The translations under genes and the position numbers were made by a program. From assembly GCA_049889215.1 (NCBI GenBank), contig JBMHDV010000021.1, positions 1-63,036 on the forward strand: a DNA stretch of 63,036 nt. The letters run 5' to 3'. The stretch comes from UBA817 sp049889215. GTDB taxonomy: Bacteria > Margulisbacteria > Marinamargulisbacteria > UBA817. The notes under the pieces were generated by a model, which saw nothing but the letters and a program-made list of their open reading frames with translations, had not been told where the DNA came from and ran no database searches. This document shows, one piece after another, positions 33,901 through 42,284 of the stretch (positions within the stretch are counted from its first letter, which is position 1; each line of letters begins with the position of its first letter).

Positions 33901-34800
33901 TACTATGAACTTGATCTAGCGATTATTAATTATAATGTAGAGATTTACATGCACTGGGTCCCGTTTCAAATTACACCAATTGGGGTAAATGAATCCGTTA
34001 CAGAAAACCTAAACGAAAATATTGCATCAACTGTAATACAGGCAAAAAGAGGCGCTGAAACTGGTAGTTATGATGACAACAATGAAATTATTGGTGGTAA
34101 AAAAGTACCATCAAATGTGGGCGAAATACCAAGCTTTAATATTCGAGTCAAAGAGACTAAAGCAACTGAATATTATTTGTATGACCTCTTGGTGCACCAA
34201 GATTGGAAAAATACCACCGCACCGGATTGGCCGAGCACCTCAACGGTATTTAATAAACTTAAACCAGGTCAATTCAAGGAAATTAGGCAATATTTATTAC
34301 CACAAACAATTGAGGATACTAAGCTTTTCATTAAATATTTACCATTTAAAAATATTCACTTTGAACAAACGGCAAATGGAAGTACGGTATTTAATACTGA
34401 TGGGATTCAAATCGATTCACCAACATTTGATGCTTTATTAACTAAACAGACAAAAAATGGGGTTTTTCAAGGTCTAAATACAGCAACCGTTATTTCGCCA
34501 CAAAAAATTACTGATAGTAACGGAGCAGAGTCCTCAGTTGGTTACCGAATTTGGGATAATGCAAATATAGATATTAAGCCTGATCCAGGATATTACGTGA
34601 GCAGTGTAAAGTGGGTGGCAAAAGACGTACTTCCAGCTGATGCGGATTACATCGAAGTTGTGGATACATTAATGCCTATGCCAGATTATCTTGGCGGGAA
34701 AGAACTCGAAATCCAAGGTGTTTCAGAAAATATTTGGCTCAAGGTTGAATTTAAAGAGAAACCTTCCGTTAAAAACTTTTGGTTAGGAACAGACTTTTAA
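30985..34800 (+). CDS. Very large exported protein of unknown function, bacterial-repeat-like C-terminus
   Basis: Up to 1271 aa. A hydrophobic export signal (FLSAIVKYCILSLIFITLMIDIVQS) precedes RPPGGTGFQ. Starts at 30985 and 31027 are both possible; the second gives a cleaner signal peptide and lies 7 nt after a TAAACT hexamer. The mature protein is acidic, rich in Asp/Asn/Lys and aromatic residues. N-terminal Cys-containing segments (GKCCKKWAWEDDD; NCTEDVCTLGF) suggest disulfides. The C-terminal ~70 residues (PDPGYYVSSVKWV ... ENIWLKVEFKEKP) look like the divergent bacterial repeat/InlB-B type fold of surface proteins, with similar beta segments before it. No outer-membrane anchor or autotransporter barrel is visible. 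Its 3' end overlaps speD by 18 bp. Confidence 0.6.
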   Translation: MIMPSIFNTDKLKIMGFLSAIVKYCILSLIFITLMIDIVQSRPPGGTGFQLYLKGDSNVTGSDPNHQQVSTNSGRVFVTVMGADMYNGGGAKEAVPEKDKRGWEHENGLNEAAWSEVVMYTNKKLDNETNNYEELEEGPFVFGKCCKKWAWEDDDTNKSSIPNYDQQRQLDHDGIVSHRVPANGSVQDFKYGFVGNPEHKSFWDQGNELSFKWLAANNRYVGIGAIVVIWPYDGHIIKRIQISNITQSLTSDGGYITYEHPQAEPNCTEDVCTLGFDNDFLAEACLRPDARDTDLYTYASAEGTKDKRQSVGNGVELHDTQENYQGWFYHEWGTLSGQSGERSHLGFGKDKDDGSKRVCHKFKHKGNNFIADGFGLHVNWDNSLPMVPISIVTTKSIFIREPWDHGRTESKWACTNGEDYYKPGVDCINGQTIKSNDDNTELIPREELVYDGVTGDYKINVWKDRIWNDDHKFLVVGGTKKSLYEVVSENVNSEETVAASEFDKKITGDNRELSSDFFRDQLPVVLALFFAYNGGDAWWFNTADAKDHLDVYDNFKSYFQLKVFFEEEGFGIDSKHKEDGTQGDFVVDNDQKYAQIIDPVTKPLNTDTNNYGDRQPVKVRFGSSVLDKCIKQVERENWKLEDPSNKENQGQIVREAKTDVLDNPIFMKESTIIETTVNANIDFYITWYEPEFKMSFAPQTENNGNFTIDGYVRKDDFTTDYNSIISKLQAQTPNMDNGSIKTCTAKNYYRKATISPLFDDSNFFYFDAFTDKKNISEIYVRNGAGLVLESTNSKQFSTDPFDAFIKTSATDAELKVDFKPFPQIFFKTISSASYVDRVTPNRTVITNNFDLNDDQKDLFFKEQTFGHYVIGPRTYNANKNALTLELSEKLNKLYLRYNDESKVIFSRDTSSSVLDGIPDTAIDDAFEANPNPKDIETLTNNNSLSFSEGTPIPTFKAELSKKSRAVGSNQETYYELDLAIINYNVEIYMHWVPFQITPIGVNESVTENLNENIASTVIQAKRGAETGSYDDNNEIIGGKKVPSNVGEIPSFNIRVKETKATEYYLYDLLVHQDWKNTTAPDWPSTSTVFNKLKPGQFKEIRQYLLPQTIEDTKLFIKYLPFKNIHFEQTANGSTVFNTDGIQIDSPTFDALLTKQTKNGVFQGLNTATVISPQKITDSNGAESSVGYRIWDNANIDIKPDPGYYVSSVKWVAKDVLPADADYIEVVDTLMPMPDYLGGKELEIQGVSENIWLKVEFKEKPSVKNFWLGTDF

Positions 34801-35208
34801 GTCGCTAAGCGCAGACATCATTACTTGTCCTACAGGAAAGTTTTTTCCGCGATACGTTAGATGAATATCGGGTTCTTTTGATCCAAATAAAGTCACGCAA
34901 TAGTCTATGGCAAACTCTGTTTGAAATGGCTTGCATGAAAATACATCAATAAATGCATACGATTTTTTGGGAAACGTATGTACCGACAAATGACTTTCAG
35001 CAATAATTACAGTCCCAGTAATCCCCTCATCTTCTGGAACAAGGCCATGATATGGGAATACATGGGGCATGGTTATTTTTGTCATCCCAATGTGGTCAGG
35101 TAATTCGTTTAATAATTTAAAACATGTATCGATGCAATTTAAACGATTGATATCACATAAATTTAAATCTAACATTAAATGTGGGCCAAAGCCTTTTTGA
35201 TGTGACAA
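34783..35208 (-). CDS. speD: S-adenosylmethionine decarboxylase proenzyme (pyruvoyl)
   Basis: 141 aa, normal for the small SpeH/SpeD class 1B. It makes decarboxylated SAM for spermidine synthesis. Self-cleavage occurs at E71-S72 in AESHLSVHTFP, converting S72 to the pyruvoyl group; H77 and C92 (IDVFSC) are the conserved processing/catalytic residues. The start is TTG at 35208, in frame and 7 nt after a perfect AAGGAG; the nearby ATG is out of frame. It is divergent from the NagZ-type gene with 37 bp between them. No spermidine synthase is in the window. Confidence 0.92.
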   Translation of the reverse strand: MSHQKGFGPHLMLDLNLCDINRLNCIDTCFKLLNELPDHIGMTKITMPHVFPYHGLVPEDEGITGTVIIAESHLSVHTFPKKSYAFIDVFSCKPFQTEFAIDYCVTLFGSKEPDIHLTYRGKNFPVGQVMMSALSDLKVCS

Positions 35209-35245
35209 ATCATGCTCCTTTAGTTTAAAGTAAGATAAATATAAT

Positions 35246-36301
35246 ATGAAAAACTTATTTTGCACACTCTTTTTAATCATATTTTTTTCAGCCTCAGTTT
35301 TAGCTGAAGGTATTTCCCCTGGAAAAATGATCATCACAGGGTTTTCTGGCCAACTCCCATCAGATCCTCGTGTAATCAAATTAAAAAAAATGATTGACCA
35401 AGGTGACATTGGTGGAATCATCCTTTTTAAGCGAAATATTTCAACAAAAAAACAATTAACGTCATTGGTGTCCTATTTAACAAAAGACACCCCCATTTTT
35501 GTTGCTATTGACCACGAGGGTGGCATTGTAAATCGTCTTACTCACCCATCTTTCGATTTAAAAACCCCCTCCCCTAAGCGATTTTGCACACTGGATAAAA
35601 CCACACAAACCAATTACGCAAACTCGATTGCAAAAACTCTCAAAGAAATTGGTATTAATATGAATTTAGGCGGCGTGGTTGATATTGCTCCACTGGTTCA
35701 GCCATCCAGTATTTGTCGTTACAGACGATGCTTTGGTGATAATAATGCATCAGTAACACAATGCAATCAGGTATTATTTGACGCACACAATGATGCAGCT
35801 ATTTATTTTGCCTTAAAACATTTTCCAGGACATGGTTCAACACCCATTGATTCACATTATTATCTGCCCGACATTACAAAACACCATTCCAACTATGATT
35901 ACATGCCTTACCATGGGTTAATTAAGGACAATGATTCTCCGTATATTATTGTTATGGTTGGTCATTTAATGGATAAATCTGTTGATGATAAATTACCTGC
36001 CAGCTTATCGAATCAGCACCTTCGCGTATTGAAAGAGTCCCTTAATTTTAAAGGTTTGATTATTACAGATGATCTTAATATGGGAGCGCTCTATAAAGTA
36101 TCAAAAGATAAGGTTGAAATTGCTAAAAAAGCTGTTTTGGCTGGAAATGACTTATTACTTTATGAGTTTTTATCATTTGATGATATTAATGCAATAAATC
36201 AAGCACTTCAGCAAGATGCGACCATATCCCAACAAATTCAAGACAACATTCAACATAGCCTCTTAAAAATTCAAGACAATTTATCTTTGAATGTTCGTTA
36301 A
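35246..36301 (+). CDS. Exported NagZ-type beta-N-acetylhexosaminidase (GH3)
   Basis: 351 aa. A signal peptide (MKNLFCTLFLIIFFSASVLA) implies export, unlike cytoplasmic E. coli NagZ. GH3 features are IGGIILFKRNIS, VAIDHEGGIVNRL, the KHFPGHGSTPIDSH loop with the His-Asp general acid/base pair, and the nucleophile region GLIITDDLNMGALYKV. It would release N-acetylglucosamine from muropeptides or other aminosugar glycans in the periplasm or outside the cell. TAAGAT at 35231-35236 is 9 nt before ATG. It overlaps the following MFS gene by 11 bp, suggesting that the carrier handles a released product. Confidence 0.88.
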   Translation: MKNLFCTLFLIIFFSASVLAEGISPGKMIITGFSGQLPSDPRVIKLKKMIDQGDIGGIILFKRNISTKKQLTSLVSYLTKDTPIFVAIDHEGGIVNRLTHPSFDLKTPSPKRFCTLDKTTQTNYANSIAKTLKEIGINMNLGGVVDIAPLVQPSSICRYRRCFGDNNASVTQCNQVLFDAHNDAAIYFALKHFPGHGSTPIDSHYYLPDITKHHSNYDYMPYHGLIKDNDSPYIIVMVGHLMDKSVDDKLPASLSNQHLRVLKESLNFKGLIITDDLNMGALYKVSKDKVEIAKKAVLAGNDLLLYEFLSFDDINAINQALQQDATISQQIQDNIQHSLLKIQDNLSLNVR

Positions 36302-37529
36302 TTACGCAGCATTAATTCGATTAAATGCTCCTTTTTTTTTATTTTCAGTTGGTGGCGTATTTTTTTCCGCTCCTGGCCAAACATTTTTAATTTCACTCGC
36401 AATTCCTGCTATTTGCGAATCGCTTCAGATTAGTGAAATGAGTTTTGCGACCTGTTATTCTATTGCCACACTAGCTGCATCGTTAATTTTACCAAAAATC
36501 GGGCACCTCATTGATTCGTGGCCAGGGCAACGAATGATTGTATTTAACGGGGTATTTTTTGGTGGTGCATTGGCAATGTTTGCAGCTAGTTCATCGTTAG
36601 CAATGTTACTTATTTGCTTATTTTTTATGCGCTTATTTGGGCAAGGAGCACTAACATTAACGGCCAGTTCACATACAATAAAGCGATTTACAAAACAACG
36701 GGCACTTGCTCTAAGTGTTACACAATTGGGCTACCCTTTGTCGGAATTTATTTTCCCATCCTTATTTTTTTTATTGCTCGGCTGGGTCGAATGGCGAGGT
36801 GCATTTCTAATCTTTGCGATCATGATTATTATTGGATATTGTGCCTTCTCACTGTTTGGTTTTTTGCATCCAAGGCCAGACCAACCCAGGACAAAACTTA
36901 CTCAAAGTCCCAACCAGTCAAAATCGTTACGCTATGTTTTAAACGATCGTTTCTTTCCTTTTTATGTGGCTTTATCCTCAATTCCACCAATAATGATGAC
37001 CGCAGCTTTTTACTTTCAGGTCATTATTTTTGAATCAAATCAATGGGATATCATGAGTATTTCCATCGGGATTCTTTGCTATGCCCTAACAAAATTTATT
37101 GCAACTATTTTTGTTGGGCCAATCATTGAGCGAAATGGAGTTGTTCTACCCCTTTTCTTGTTAACTCTATTTATTGGCATAGCAACATGCATGATTGCCT
37201 TTGGAGGACCGTTATTTATTGGATTTATTTACTATGCTTTTTATGGCATTGGTATTGGCGCTTCTGCGACAACGATGAACTATCTCTGGAGCCTACTTTA
37301 TGGTGCAAATCACATTGGTGAAATAAAAGGGTTTATTGCAATTCTAAGAAACGGTGGAACAGCTATCTCACCTGTGCTATTTTCATTCTTCTTATATCAG
37401 CTTGGGATATCGCAACCTCATTTATTTTTAGTATCAGGACTTTTAATTATTGGACTAAGCTTTGCACCATTTATTTTGCAATATTTTGATGTTCGGATCC
37501 GGTCATCAGTTGATTTAGCAACCAAATAA
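36291..37529 (+). CDS. Major facilitator superfamily transporter
   Basis: 412 aa with 12 hydrophobic segments in two blocks separated by a basic central loop (HPRPDQPRTKLTQSPNQSKS, ~195-215). The loop after TM2 (GHLIDSWPGQR) is the MFS G-x-L-x-D-x-x-G-x-R/K motif. Substrate is not evident; the order of motifs recalls OFA/sugar-phosphate-like carriers. Co-transcription with the exported glycosidase (11-bp overlap) hints at uptake of a sugar or muropeptide fragment, which is inference. The last 59 bp overlap the convergent membrane gene at 37471. Confidence 0.85.
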   Translation: MFVNYAALIRLNAPFFLFSVGGVFFSAPGQTFLISLAIPAICESLQISEMSFATCYSIATLAASLILPKIGHLIDSWPGQRMIVFNGVFFGGALAMFAASSSLAMLLICLFFMRLFGQGALTLTASSHTIKRFTKQRALALSVTQLGYPLSEFIFPSLFFLLLGWVEWRGAFLIFAIMIIIGYCAFSLFGFLHPRPDQPRTKLTQSPNQSKSLRYVLNDRFFPFYVALSSIPPIMMTAAFYFQVIIFESNQWDIMSISIGILCYALTKFIATIFVGPIIERNGVVLPLFLLTLFIGIATCMIAFGGPLFIGFIYYAFYGIGIGASATTMNYLWSLLYGANHIGEIKGFIAILRNGGTAISPVLFSFFLYQLGISQPHLFLVSGLLIIGLSFAPFILQYFDVRIRSSVDLATK

Positions 37530-38733
37530 TTCCAAACCAATAAAGGATGGGATGCATTATAAATGCAGCCGCTAAATTTAGCCCTGGATTAAGTAAGAAT
37601 TGACTAACAATTACCATTGCAACGGTTCCTGTAATAACGCCTTTCATTGCACTTGATTGAGATGAATAATCACGCTGTTGAAGATAAGTACCCCCAATAA
37701 TAACCAAACACATTCCCAACACACCGTGAACCAGGGGTGTTAGGTAAGCAATTGGCATTGAAAATATTAAACCCTGCCCTATTAATTGCATACCAACCAT
37801 AATTAATGTAGCACTCCCAAAAGCAACCCATTGTTTTCTGCGAGACCAGTGACTCATAAATGCAATACCAACGGGATGAAGCATACTAAAAATGACACCT
37901 ATTTTTGAGTGTGCTTTTTGACGAAAAAAGTAGATTATTGCCCCGCCAACGCATGCACCGATAAGTGAAACTATTGCAGCAAGATATAAACAATACGCAC
38001 CTAGTATCAGACGTTGGGTATCTGATATTTTAGATGGCGCCCCCCGTTTAATTATCATGAGTCCAGTTAGAAACCAGTGCAGTGGTAATCCAATGGCTAC
38101 AACTTGTGTATAACTACTTATTACTAACAGAATAGCAAGTACAGCAGTATTAAGCATTGTTTTAATGATAGAGCGATTTGAGATTAACCATAAAAAAATA
38201 ACGATTGCAAATAATCCCATTAAAAAAAATTGTGTATTGTAGGTTCCGTATTTTATATTAAGTTTACTTTCAATTGCAGTTTGATATAACGATAACCACT
38301 GCTTTTGTTTATTTAAGTAATCTTGATTTAAATCATCTTTTTTAAAATTTCGACGTTTTGCAAAAAAGTAAGCTCGCCTTACCCGCACTTCTGTCGCATC
38401 TCTATTTTGAATAACACTGTTAAATTGATTATTAGCATTTGATATTGTTCCCTGGTTTATAACCATTTCCTTTGGACTATTTGACCATTGCCTTACCGGA
38501 TAAAAAATATCTTCAAGCAGAGAATAAATTGGTGATAATCGCCAATGATAGGTCAATTGCTCTTGATTTTTTAAAACATCGGGTGATGGGTACGTAGAAT
38601 GATGTGATTTATGAGACTTTAAAATATTTAAATTGTTTGATACGGACTTTAAGGGCGTATCCAATGACCATAATAAGATGCCCGAAAGCAACATGGTCAT
38701 TGCCACCAAAGATATTACTTTAGTATTACTCAT
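37471..38733 (-). CDS. Integral membrane protein of unknown function
   Basis: 420 aa. One N-terminal membrane segment (about 7-24) is followed by a ~140-residue soluble, probably periplasmic part containing basic helix RRAYFFAKRRNFKK, then seven or eight hydrophobic segments from about 168 to the end. I do not recognise the family. It is convergent with the MFS gene (59-bp overlap) and divergent from motA. Codon and base composition resemble its neighbours. Confidence 0.7.
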   Translation of the reverse strand: MSNTKVISLVAMTMLLSGILLWSLDTPLKSVSNNLNILKSHKSHHSTYPSPDVLKNQEQLTYHWRLSPIYSLLEDIFYPVRQWSNSPKEMVINQGTISNANNQFNSVIQNRDATEVRVRRAYFFAKRRNFKKDDLNQDYLNKQKQWLSLYQTAIESKLNIKYGTYNTQFFLMGLFAIVIFLWLISNRSIIKTMLNTAVLAILLVISSYTQVVAIGLPLHWFLTGLMIIKRGAPSKISDTQRLILGAYCLYLAAIVSLIGACVGGAIIYFFRQKAHSKIGVIFSMLHPVGIAFMSHWSRRKQWVAFGSATLIMVGMQLIGQGLIFSMPIAYLTPLVHGVLGMCLVIIGGTYLQQRDYSSQSSAMKGVITGTVAMVIVSQFLLNPGLNLAAAFIMHPILYWFGIIWLLNQLMTGSEHQNIAK

Positions 38734-38806
38734 ATTTCTATTTTACATAAAAGTCGCTAAACATTTAAAAAGCTTTACCGATAATTTTGTTGTAAAGGAA
38801 AAAACC

Positions 38807-39604
38807 ATGTTCGTAATATCATTTTCAACATTATTTGGAATTTTCATAGGATTGGCATTATTTGTGTATGCAATTGTGTCATCCACAGACAACTACGTGA
38901 TGTTTATTAGTATTTCATCATTTCTTCTTGTTATTGGTGGCACATTAGCCGCAACAATGATTTCTTATCAGGGACGATACGTTGTCAAAACTCTAATTTC
39001 TTTATTAAGTATTGTTGGGCCATTTAATTTAAATGCAAAGTCAATTTTTGGTGATGTTGGTCGAATCATTGAGTTCTCATCAATTGCTAAAAAACAAGGC
39101 CCTTTAGGAATTGAAAAAGTATTAACAGAAAAAGAAAAAAAGGATCCGCTCATCTTCTTTGGGATTAGCTTATTAACATCTGGTTACAATGGTAAAGACG
39201 TACGAATGATGCTTGAAGATGCTGTTGAATCAAATTTTCAACGAAAAATGGTTCAAGCTAATATTCTAAATAGTATGGCTACTTTTTGCCCGGCATTTGG
39301 GATGATTGGTACCCTAGTTGGTCTGGTAATTATGTTTGAGAAAATGGGAAGTGATATCGGGGCTATTGGTAAAGGTATGGCACTGGCACTTCTTACTACG
39401 TTATATGGTGTTTTAATAACCAACTTATTTTTTAAGCCGGCATCGGAAAAGGTACGGCAACGTGAAGAAATTTATCGCTTTAGAAATTTATTAATAATGG
39501 AGGGGATCGCGATGATTGCCGAGGGTAAAGATAGCCTTACCATCCAAGACCGTCTAAATAGCTTTATGGACCCTGCTGTTCATTTTAAAGTAGCAAAGAG
39601 CTAA
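38807..39604 (+). CDS. motA: MotA/PomA-type stator or ExbB-like proton channel subunit
   Basis: 265 aa from ATG 38807, which has SD AAAGGA 6 nt upstream; longer in-frame readings to 38633 overlap the divergent gene and are rejected. It has four membrane segments (two at the start, two after ~150), with the MotA signature in TM3: NSMATFCPAFGMIGTLVGLVIMFEKMG (residues around 160-190, here split: SMATFCPAFG and MIGTLVGLVIM) and ALLTTLYGVLITNLFF. Partner of the MotB that follows after 3 bp. No flagellar genes are present in the window, so it could drive a flagellum encoded elsewhere or another proton-powered envelope machine. Confidence 0.88.
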   Translation: MFVISFSTLFGIFIGLALFVYAIVSSTDNYVMFISISSFLLVIGGTLAATMISYQGRYVVKTLISLLSIVGPFNLNAKSIFGDVGRIIEFSSIAKKQGPLGIEKVLTEKEKKDPLIFFGISLLTSGYNGKDVRMMLEDAVESNFQRKMVQANILNSMATFCPAFGMIGTLVGLVIMFEKMGSDIGAIGKGMALALLTTLYGVLITNLFFKPASEKVRQREEIYRFRNLLIMEGIAMIAEGKDSLTIQDRLNSFMDPAVHFKVAKS

Positions 39605-39607
39605 GCC

Positions 39608-40288
39608 ATGCCAAAGCCACCACCAGAAGTCAAACAAGCTGAAGATACCACTATGGCATCATTTGCCGACCTTGTAACGTCATTAATGGCGTTTTTCGTA
39701 TTAATTGTTGCCATTTCAACGATCGATCAAAAAAAAGTGGAATATATTCAAGAAAGCATTCAAGAAGAAGTTTTAAAACAAGAGTATGAAAAACCATTTG
39801 TGACTTTAGAAGAAAAAATAAAAGAAATTGTCGAAAATAAAAATCTTCAGGAAGATGTATTTGTTGAAGCGGATAATACAGGCATCAACATTACCTTTTC
39901 AAGTGGGATTTTATATAAAAGTGGCTCGGCAGATTTACAAAAAAGCATGACCCCATTTCTTACTGAAATGTCGACCATGATCAAAGAAATGAAATATGAG
40001 GATATTCTTATCGAAGTTGAAGGACATACAGACGATGTTCCTATTCGAACGTATAAATTCCCATCCAACTGGGAGCTTTCTGCATCCAGAGCCACCAATG
40101 TTGTCCGATTTTTTATGCGACAAGGCATTAAAAAGAACAAGCTAAAAGCCAGTGGATTTGCTGATGCACGACCAAAGGTACCGAATATTGTTGATGGCAA
40201 ACCCAATCGAAAAAATAGAGCCGCCAATCGACGAGTTAAAGTTTCCGTCCGGCGAAATGACTTTCGAAATATGCCAAAATCAACATAA
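39608..40288 (+). CDS. motB: MotB-type stator protein with OmpA peptidoglycan-binding domain
   Basis: 226 aa. Single membrane segment at about 17-37 carrying the proton-binding aspartate D21 in SFADLVTSLMAFFVL, the MotB plug/helix region, then an OmpA-like domain (EVEGHTDDVPI ... NWELSASRATNVVRFF ... GFADARPKVPN ... ANRRVKVSV) that binds peptidoglycan. It is shorter than E. coli MotB (308) but normal for many bacteria. The basic cytoplasmic N-terminus of flagellar MotB is weak here (PKPPPEVKQ). Co-transcribed with motA. Confidence 0.92.
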   Translation: MPKPPPEVKQAEDTTMASFADLVTSLMAFFVLIVAISTIDQKKVEYIQESIQEEVLKQEYEKPFVTLEEKIKEIVENKNLQEDVFVEADNTGINITFSSGILYKSGSADLQKSMTPFLTEMSTMIKEMKYEDILIEVEGHTDDVPIRTYKFPSNWELSASRATNVVRFFMRQGIKKNKLKASGFADARPKVPNIVDGKPNRKNRAANRRVKVSVRRNDFRNMPKST

Positions 40289-40329
40289 GCACTATTGGCC
40301 ATTTCAGTGCTGGCTGTCATAATGAGCTC

Positions 40330-41445
40330 ATGAATTGCCGAATATCACTGAGTTGTGCCATGGGCTTGGAATCCGTATTAAAGTTTGAGCTTTACGACTT
40401 GGGTCATAAACAATTGGCTATCGAAAACGGTTCAATTTCATTGGATGGCACATTAAATGATGTGATTCAGTTTAATTTATGGTGCAGAACGGCTGGTCGA
40501 GTATTTATTGAATTACCAACCTTTAGGGCGCATACATTTGATGAACTATTTGACGCTGTAACTGCCATTAGTTGGGCCGAATGGTTACCCAAGAATGCCA
40601 AATGCACCATTGACTCTGTGAGTAGTAAAAACTCTGACTTATTTAGCAAATCAGATATTCAATCCATTACAAAAAAAGCCATCATTACCAAGCTTCAAAA
40701 AACCCATCAAACACGTACAATTATTGAATCTGGCCCGCATATACCAATACGAGTATCGATTCAAAATAACCAGGTCACATTAAAATTAGACACATCTGGA
40801 CATGGGCTAAATAAGCGCGGTTACCGAACACGTTTTGATGCCCCATTGCGAGAAACCCTAGCTGCAGCAATGATTAAACTTAGCCGTTGGGACCCCGAAA
40901 ATGATGCATTAATTGACCCATGTTGTGGATCTGGAACCATTTTAATTGAAGCTGGCATGATTGCAAATAATATTGCACCAGGCCTAAATCAAACGTTTTG
41001 TTCAGAAGAATGGCCCGTTTTTAAGGCGAACGAATGGCAGAACGCCCGTGAAGAAGCGCTATCAAAACGACGCCGTATTCCATTTCGAATTTACGGGTCG
41101 GATGTTAACCCAGACATTTTAAAAACAGCACGGTACAATATTGAAAAGGCAGGACTATCCAAAATATTTGTTGAAACAAAAGATGTTGCAGACCTTCGCT
41201 CTCGGTTTGATAAAGGAAAAATCATTTGCAATCCACCGTATGGCATTCGATTGGAAGATCAAGGGGATACTCATAAGCTTTATGCCAACATGGGACGCCA
41301 ATTTAAACAACAGTTTAGTGATTGGCATTACTATATATTGTCTGGAGACGAAGACTTTGAAGAGTATTTCAATCAAAAAGCCACCAAAAAACGAAAACTA
41401 TTTAATGGTAAGATCCGCTGTGATTTGTACCAATATTTCAATTAA
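40330..41445 (+). CDS. rlmL: 23S rRNA (guanine-N2) methyltransferase with THUMP domain, RlmL type
   Basis: 371 aa. The N-terminal THUMP/ferredoxin-like RNA-binding region (SCAMGLESVLKFEL; TFRAHTFDELFDAV) is followed by a Rossmann methyltransferase: GLNKRGYRT, PLRETLAAAMIKLSRW, DPCCGSGTILIEA (SAM binding), IYGSDVNPDIL and the catalytic NPPYGIRLED. It corresponds to the N-terminal half of fused RlmKL and makes m2G2445 in 23S rRNA; the RlmK half is at 8987. The ATG at 40330 is 6 nt after a CATAAT hexamer with no Shine-Dalgarno. Confidence 0.9.
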   Translation: MNCRISLSCAMGLESVLKFELYDLGHKQLAIENGSISLDGTLNDVIQFNLWCRTAGRVFIELPTFRAHTFDELFDAVTAISWAEWLPKNAKCTIDSVSSKNSDLFSKSDIQSITKKAIITKLQKTHQTRTIIESGPHIPIRVSIQNNQVTLKLDTSGHGLNKRGYRTRFDAPLRETLAAAMIKLSRWDPENDALIDPCCGSGTILIEAGMIANNIAPGLNQTFCSEEWPVFKANEWQNAREEALSKRRRIPFRIYGSDVNPDILKTARYNIEKAGLSKIFVETKDVADLRSRFDKGKIICNPPYGIRLEDQGDTHKLYANMGRQFKQQFSDWHYYILSGDEDFEEYFNQKATKKRKLFNGKIRCDLYQYFN

Positions 41446-42272
41446 TTGGAATTCAATTTAGATTGTAAGAATTCTTCCATTCGATAATAGATATTGGCTG
41501 AAATACCCATTAATCCAGCCCGAGCACCAGCGACTCGTCCAAATGTTGCCAGGGATGTCTTTGTTAGCGATCCAGCTGCATTTAAGAACGAGGTGCCTTT
41601 TATGGAAGCTGTAACCATGTGATTTGCAAAAATATCAAACGGTGCTGTTCCTGCACCAAATGCCATTGCCTTTACGGTTTTAACTGATTGTGATGAATTT
41701 GGATCTTGGCTATATGCCTTAAAATTTACGGCATCTCGCCCAAAAACAGAACAAAATGCAGGGATTAACGTTGTTTTTGTTAATGGGCATTTTACAATTT
41801 TATTTAAATGGACTGAGGGATCCGTTGTTTTTAGTTTTAATGGTATTTCAGCGGTTGCTGAAACGAAAGCCGCCATCCAAATGGATGGCTCTACGGCAAC
41901 GCCATTGGCTTGTAAAATTTTAGACAATGATACTGGAATTGGATATGTGAGTGACGCTCGCCCTAACATGCCAGGTGTATATGCCCGTTTTACTGTACGA
42001 ACAACATTCCCTGTATTTGAATTTTTAAGCGCGATGCAGCCTGCCTGAGCAAGGAAATCAGGGCCTGTTGCCAAACACCCTGGGAGCCAGGATGGCATAC
42101 GATTCTGACTTAAATCATAGCGCTCCTTAATAATTTTTACTGATGAGAATGAATGCTGACTAATTCCTTCTTTAAAACCCATCATCTGATACGTTGAATC
42201 ACGTTTTGTCAAAGTTGAACTTTCACGTCCACTTAATGAGTGACAAGATGCAGTCGTTTGAATTTTAGACAA
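41442..42272 (-). CDS. Mitochondrial-carrier-like membrane protein (candidate effector) 1
   Basis: 276 aa. N-terminal ~90 residues are Ser/Thr-rich and polar. The rest has amphipathic helices and loop patterns like a degenerate mitochondrial carrier: GTAPFDIFANHMV resembles the P-x-D signature at a helix kink, and SLTKTSLATFGRVAGARAGLMGISANIYYRMEE resembles the matrix-helix to even-numbered helix turn (R before a small-residue helix, then Y/F-x-x-E). The canonical P-x-[DE]-x-x-[KR] is incomplete. TTG start after a perfect AGGAGGT. It lies 12 bp after a similar gene. Bacterial carriers of this kind are known as secreted effectors (Legionella LncP); this assignment is inference. Confidence 0.4.
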   Translation of the reverse strand: MSKIQTTASCHSLSGRESSTLTKRDSTYQMMGFKEGISQHSFSSVKIIKERYDLSQNRMPSWLPGCLATGPDFLAQAGCIALKNSNTGNVVRTVKRAYTPGMLGRASLTYPIPVSLSKILQANGVAVEPSIWMAAFVSATAEIPLKLKTTDPSVHLNKIVKCPLTKTTLIPAFCSVFGRDAVNFKAYSQDPNSSQSVKTVKAMAFGAGTAPFDIFANHMVTASIKGTSFLNAAGSLTKTSLATFGRVAGARAGLMGISANIYYRMEEFLQSKLNSN

Positions 42273-42284
42273 ATTATTTACCTC

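Noticed and set aside
38633..38806. N-terminal extension of MotA to 38633
   Set aside because: It would overlap the divergent membrane gene by 101 bp and precede the normal MotA start; the ATG at 38807 has a ribosome-binding site.
40288..40311. Hairpin AGCACT/AGTGCT downstream of motB as a terminator
   Set aside because: Six-bp stem with a 12-nt loop and no T-run. It overlaps the rlmL promoter region and could be chance.
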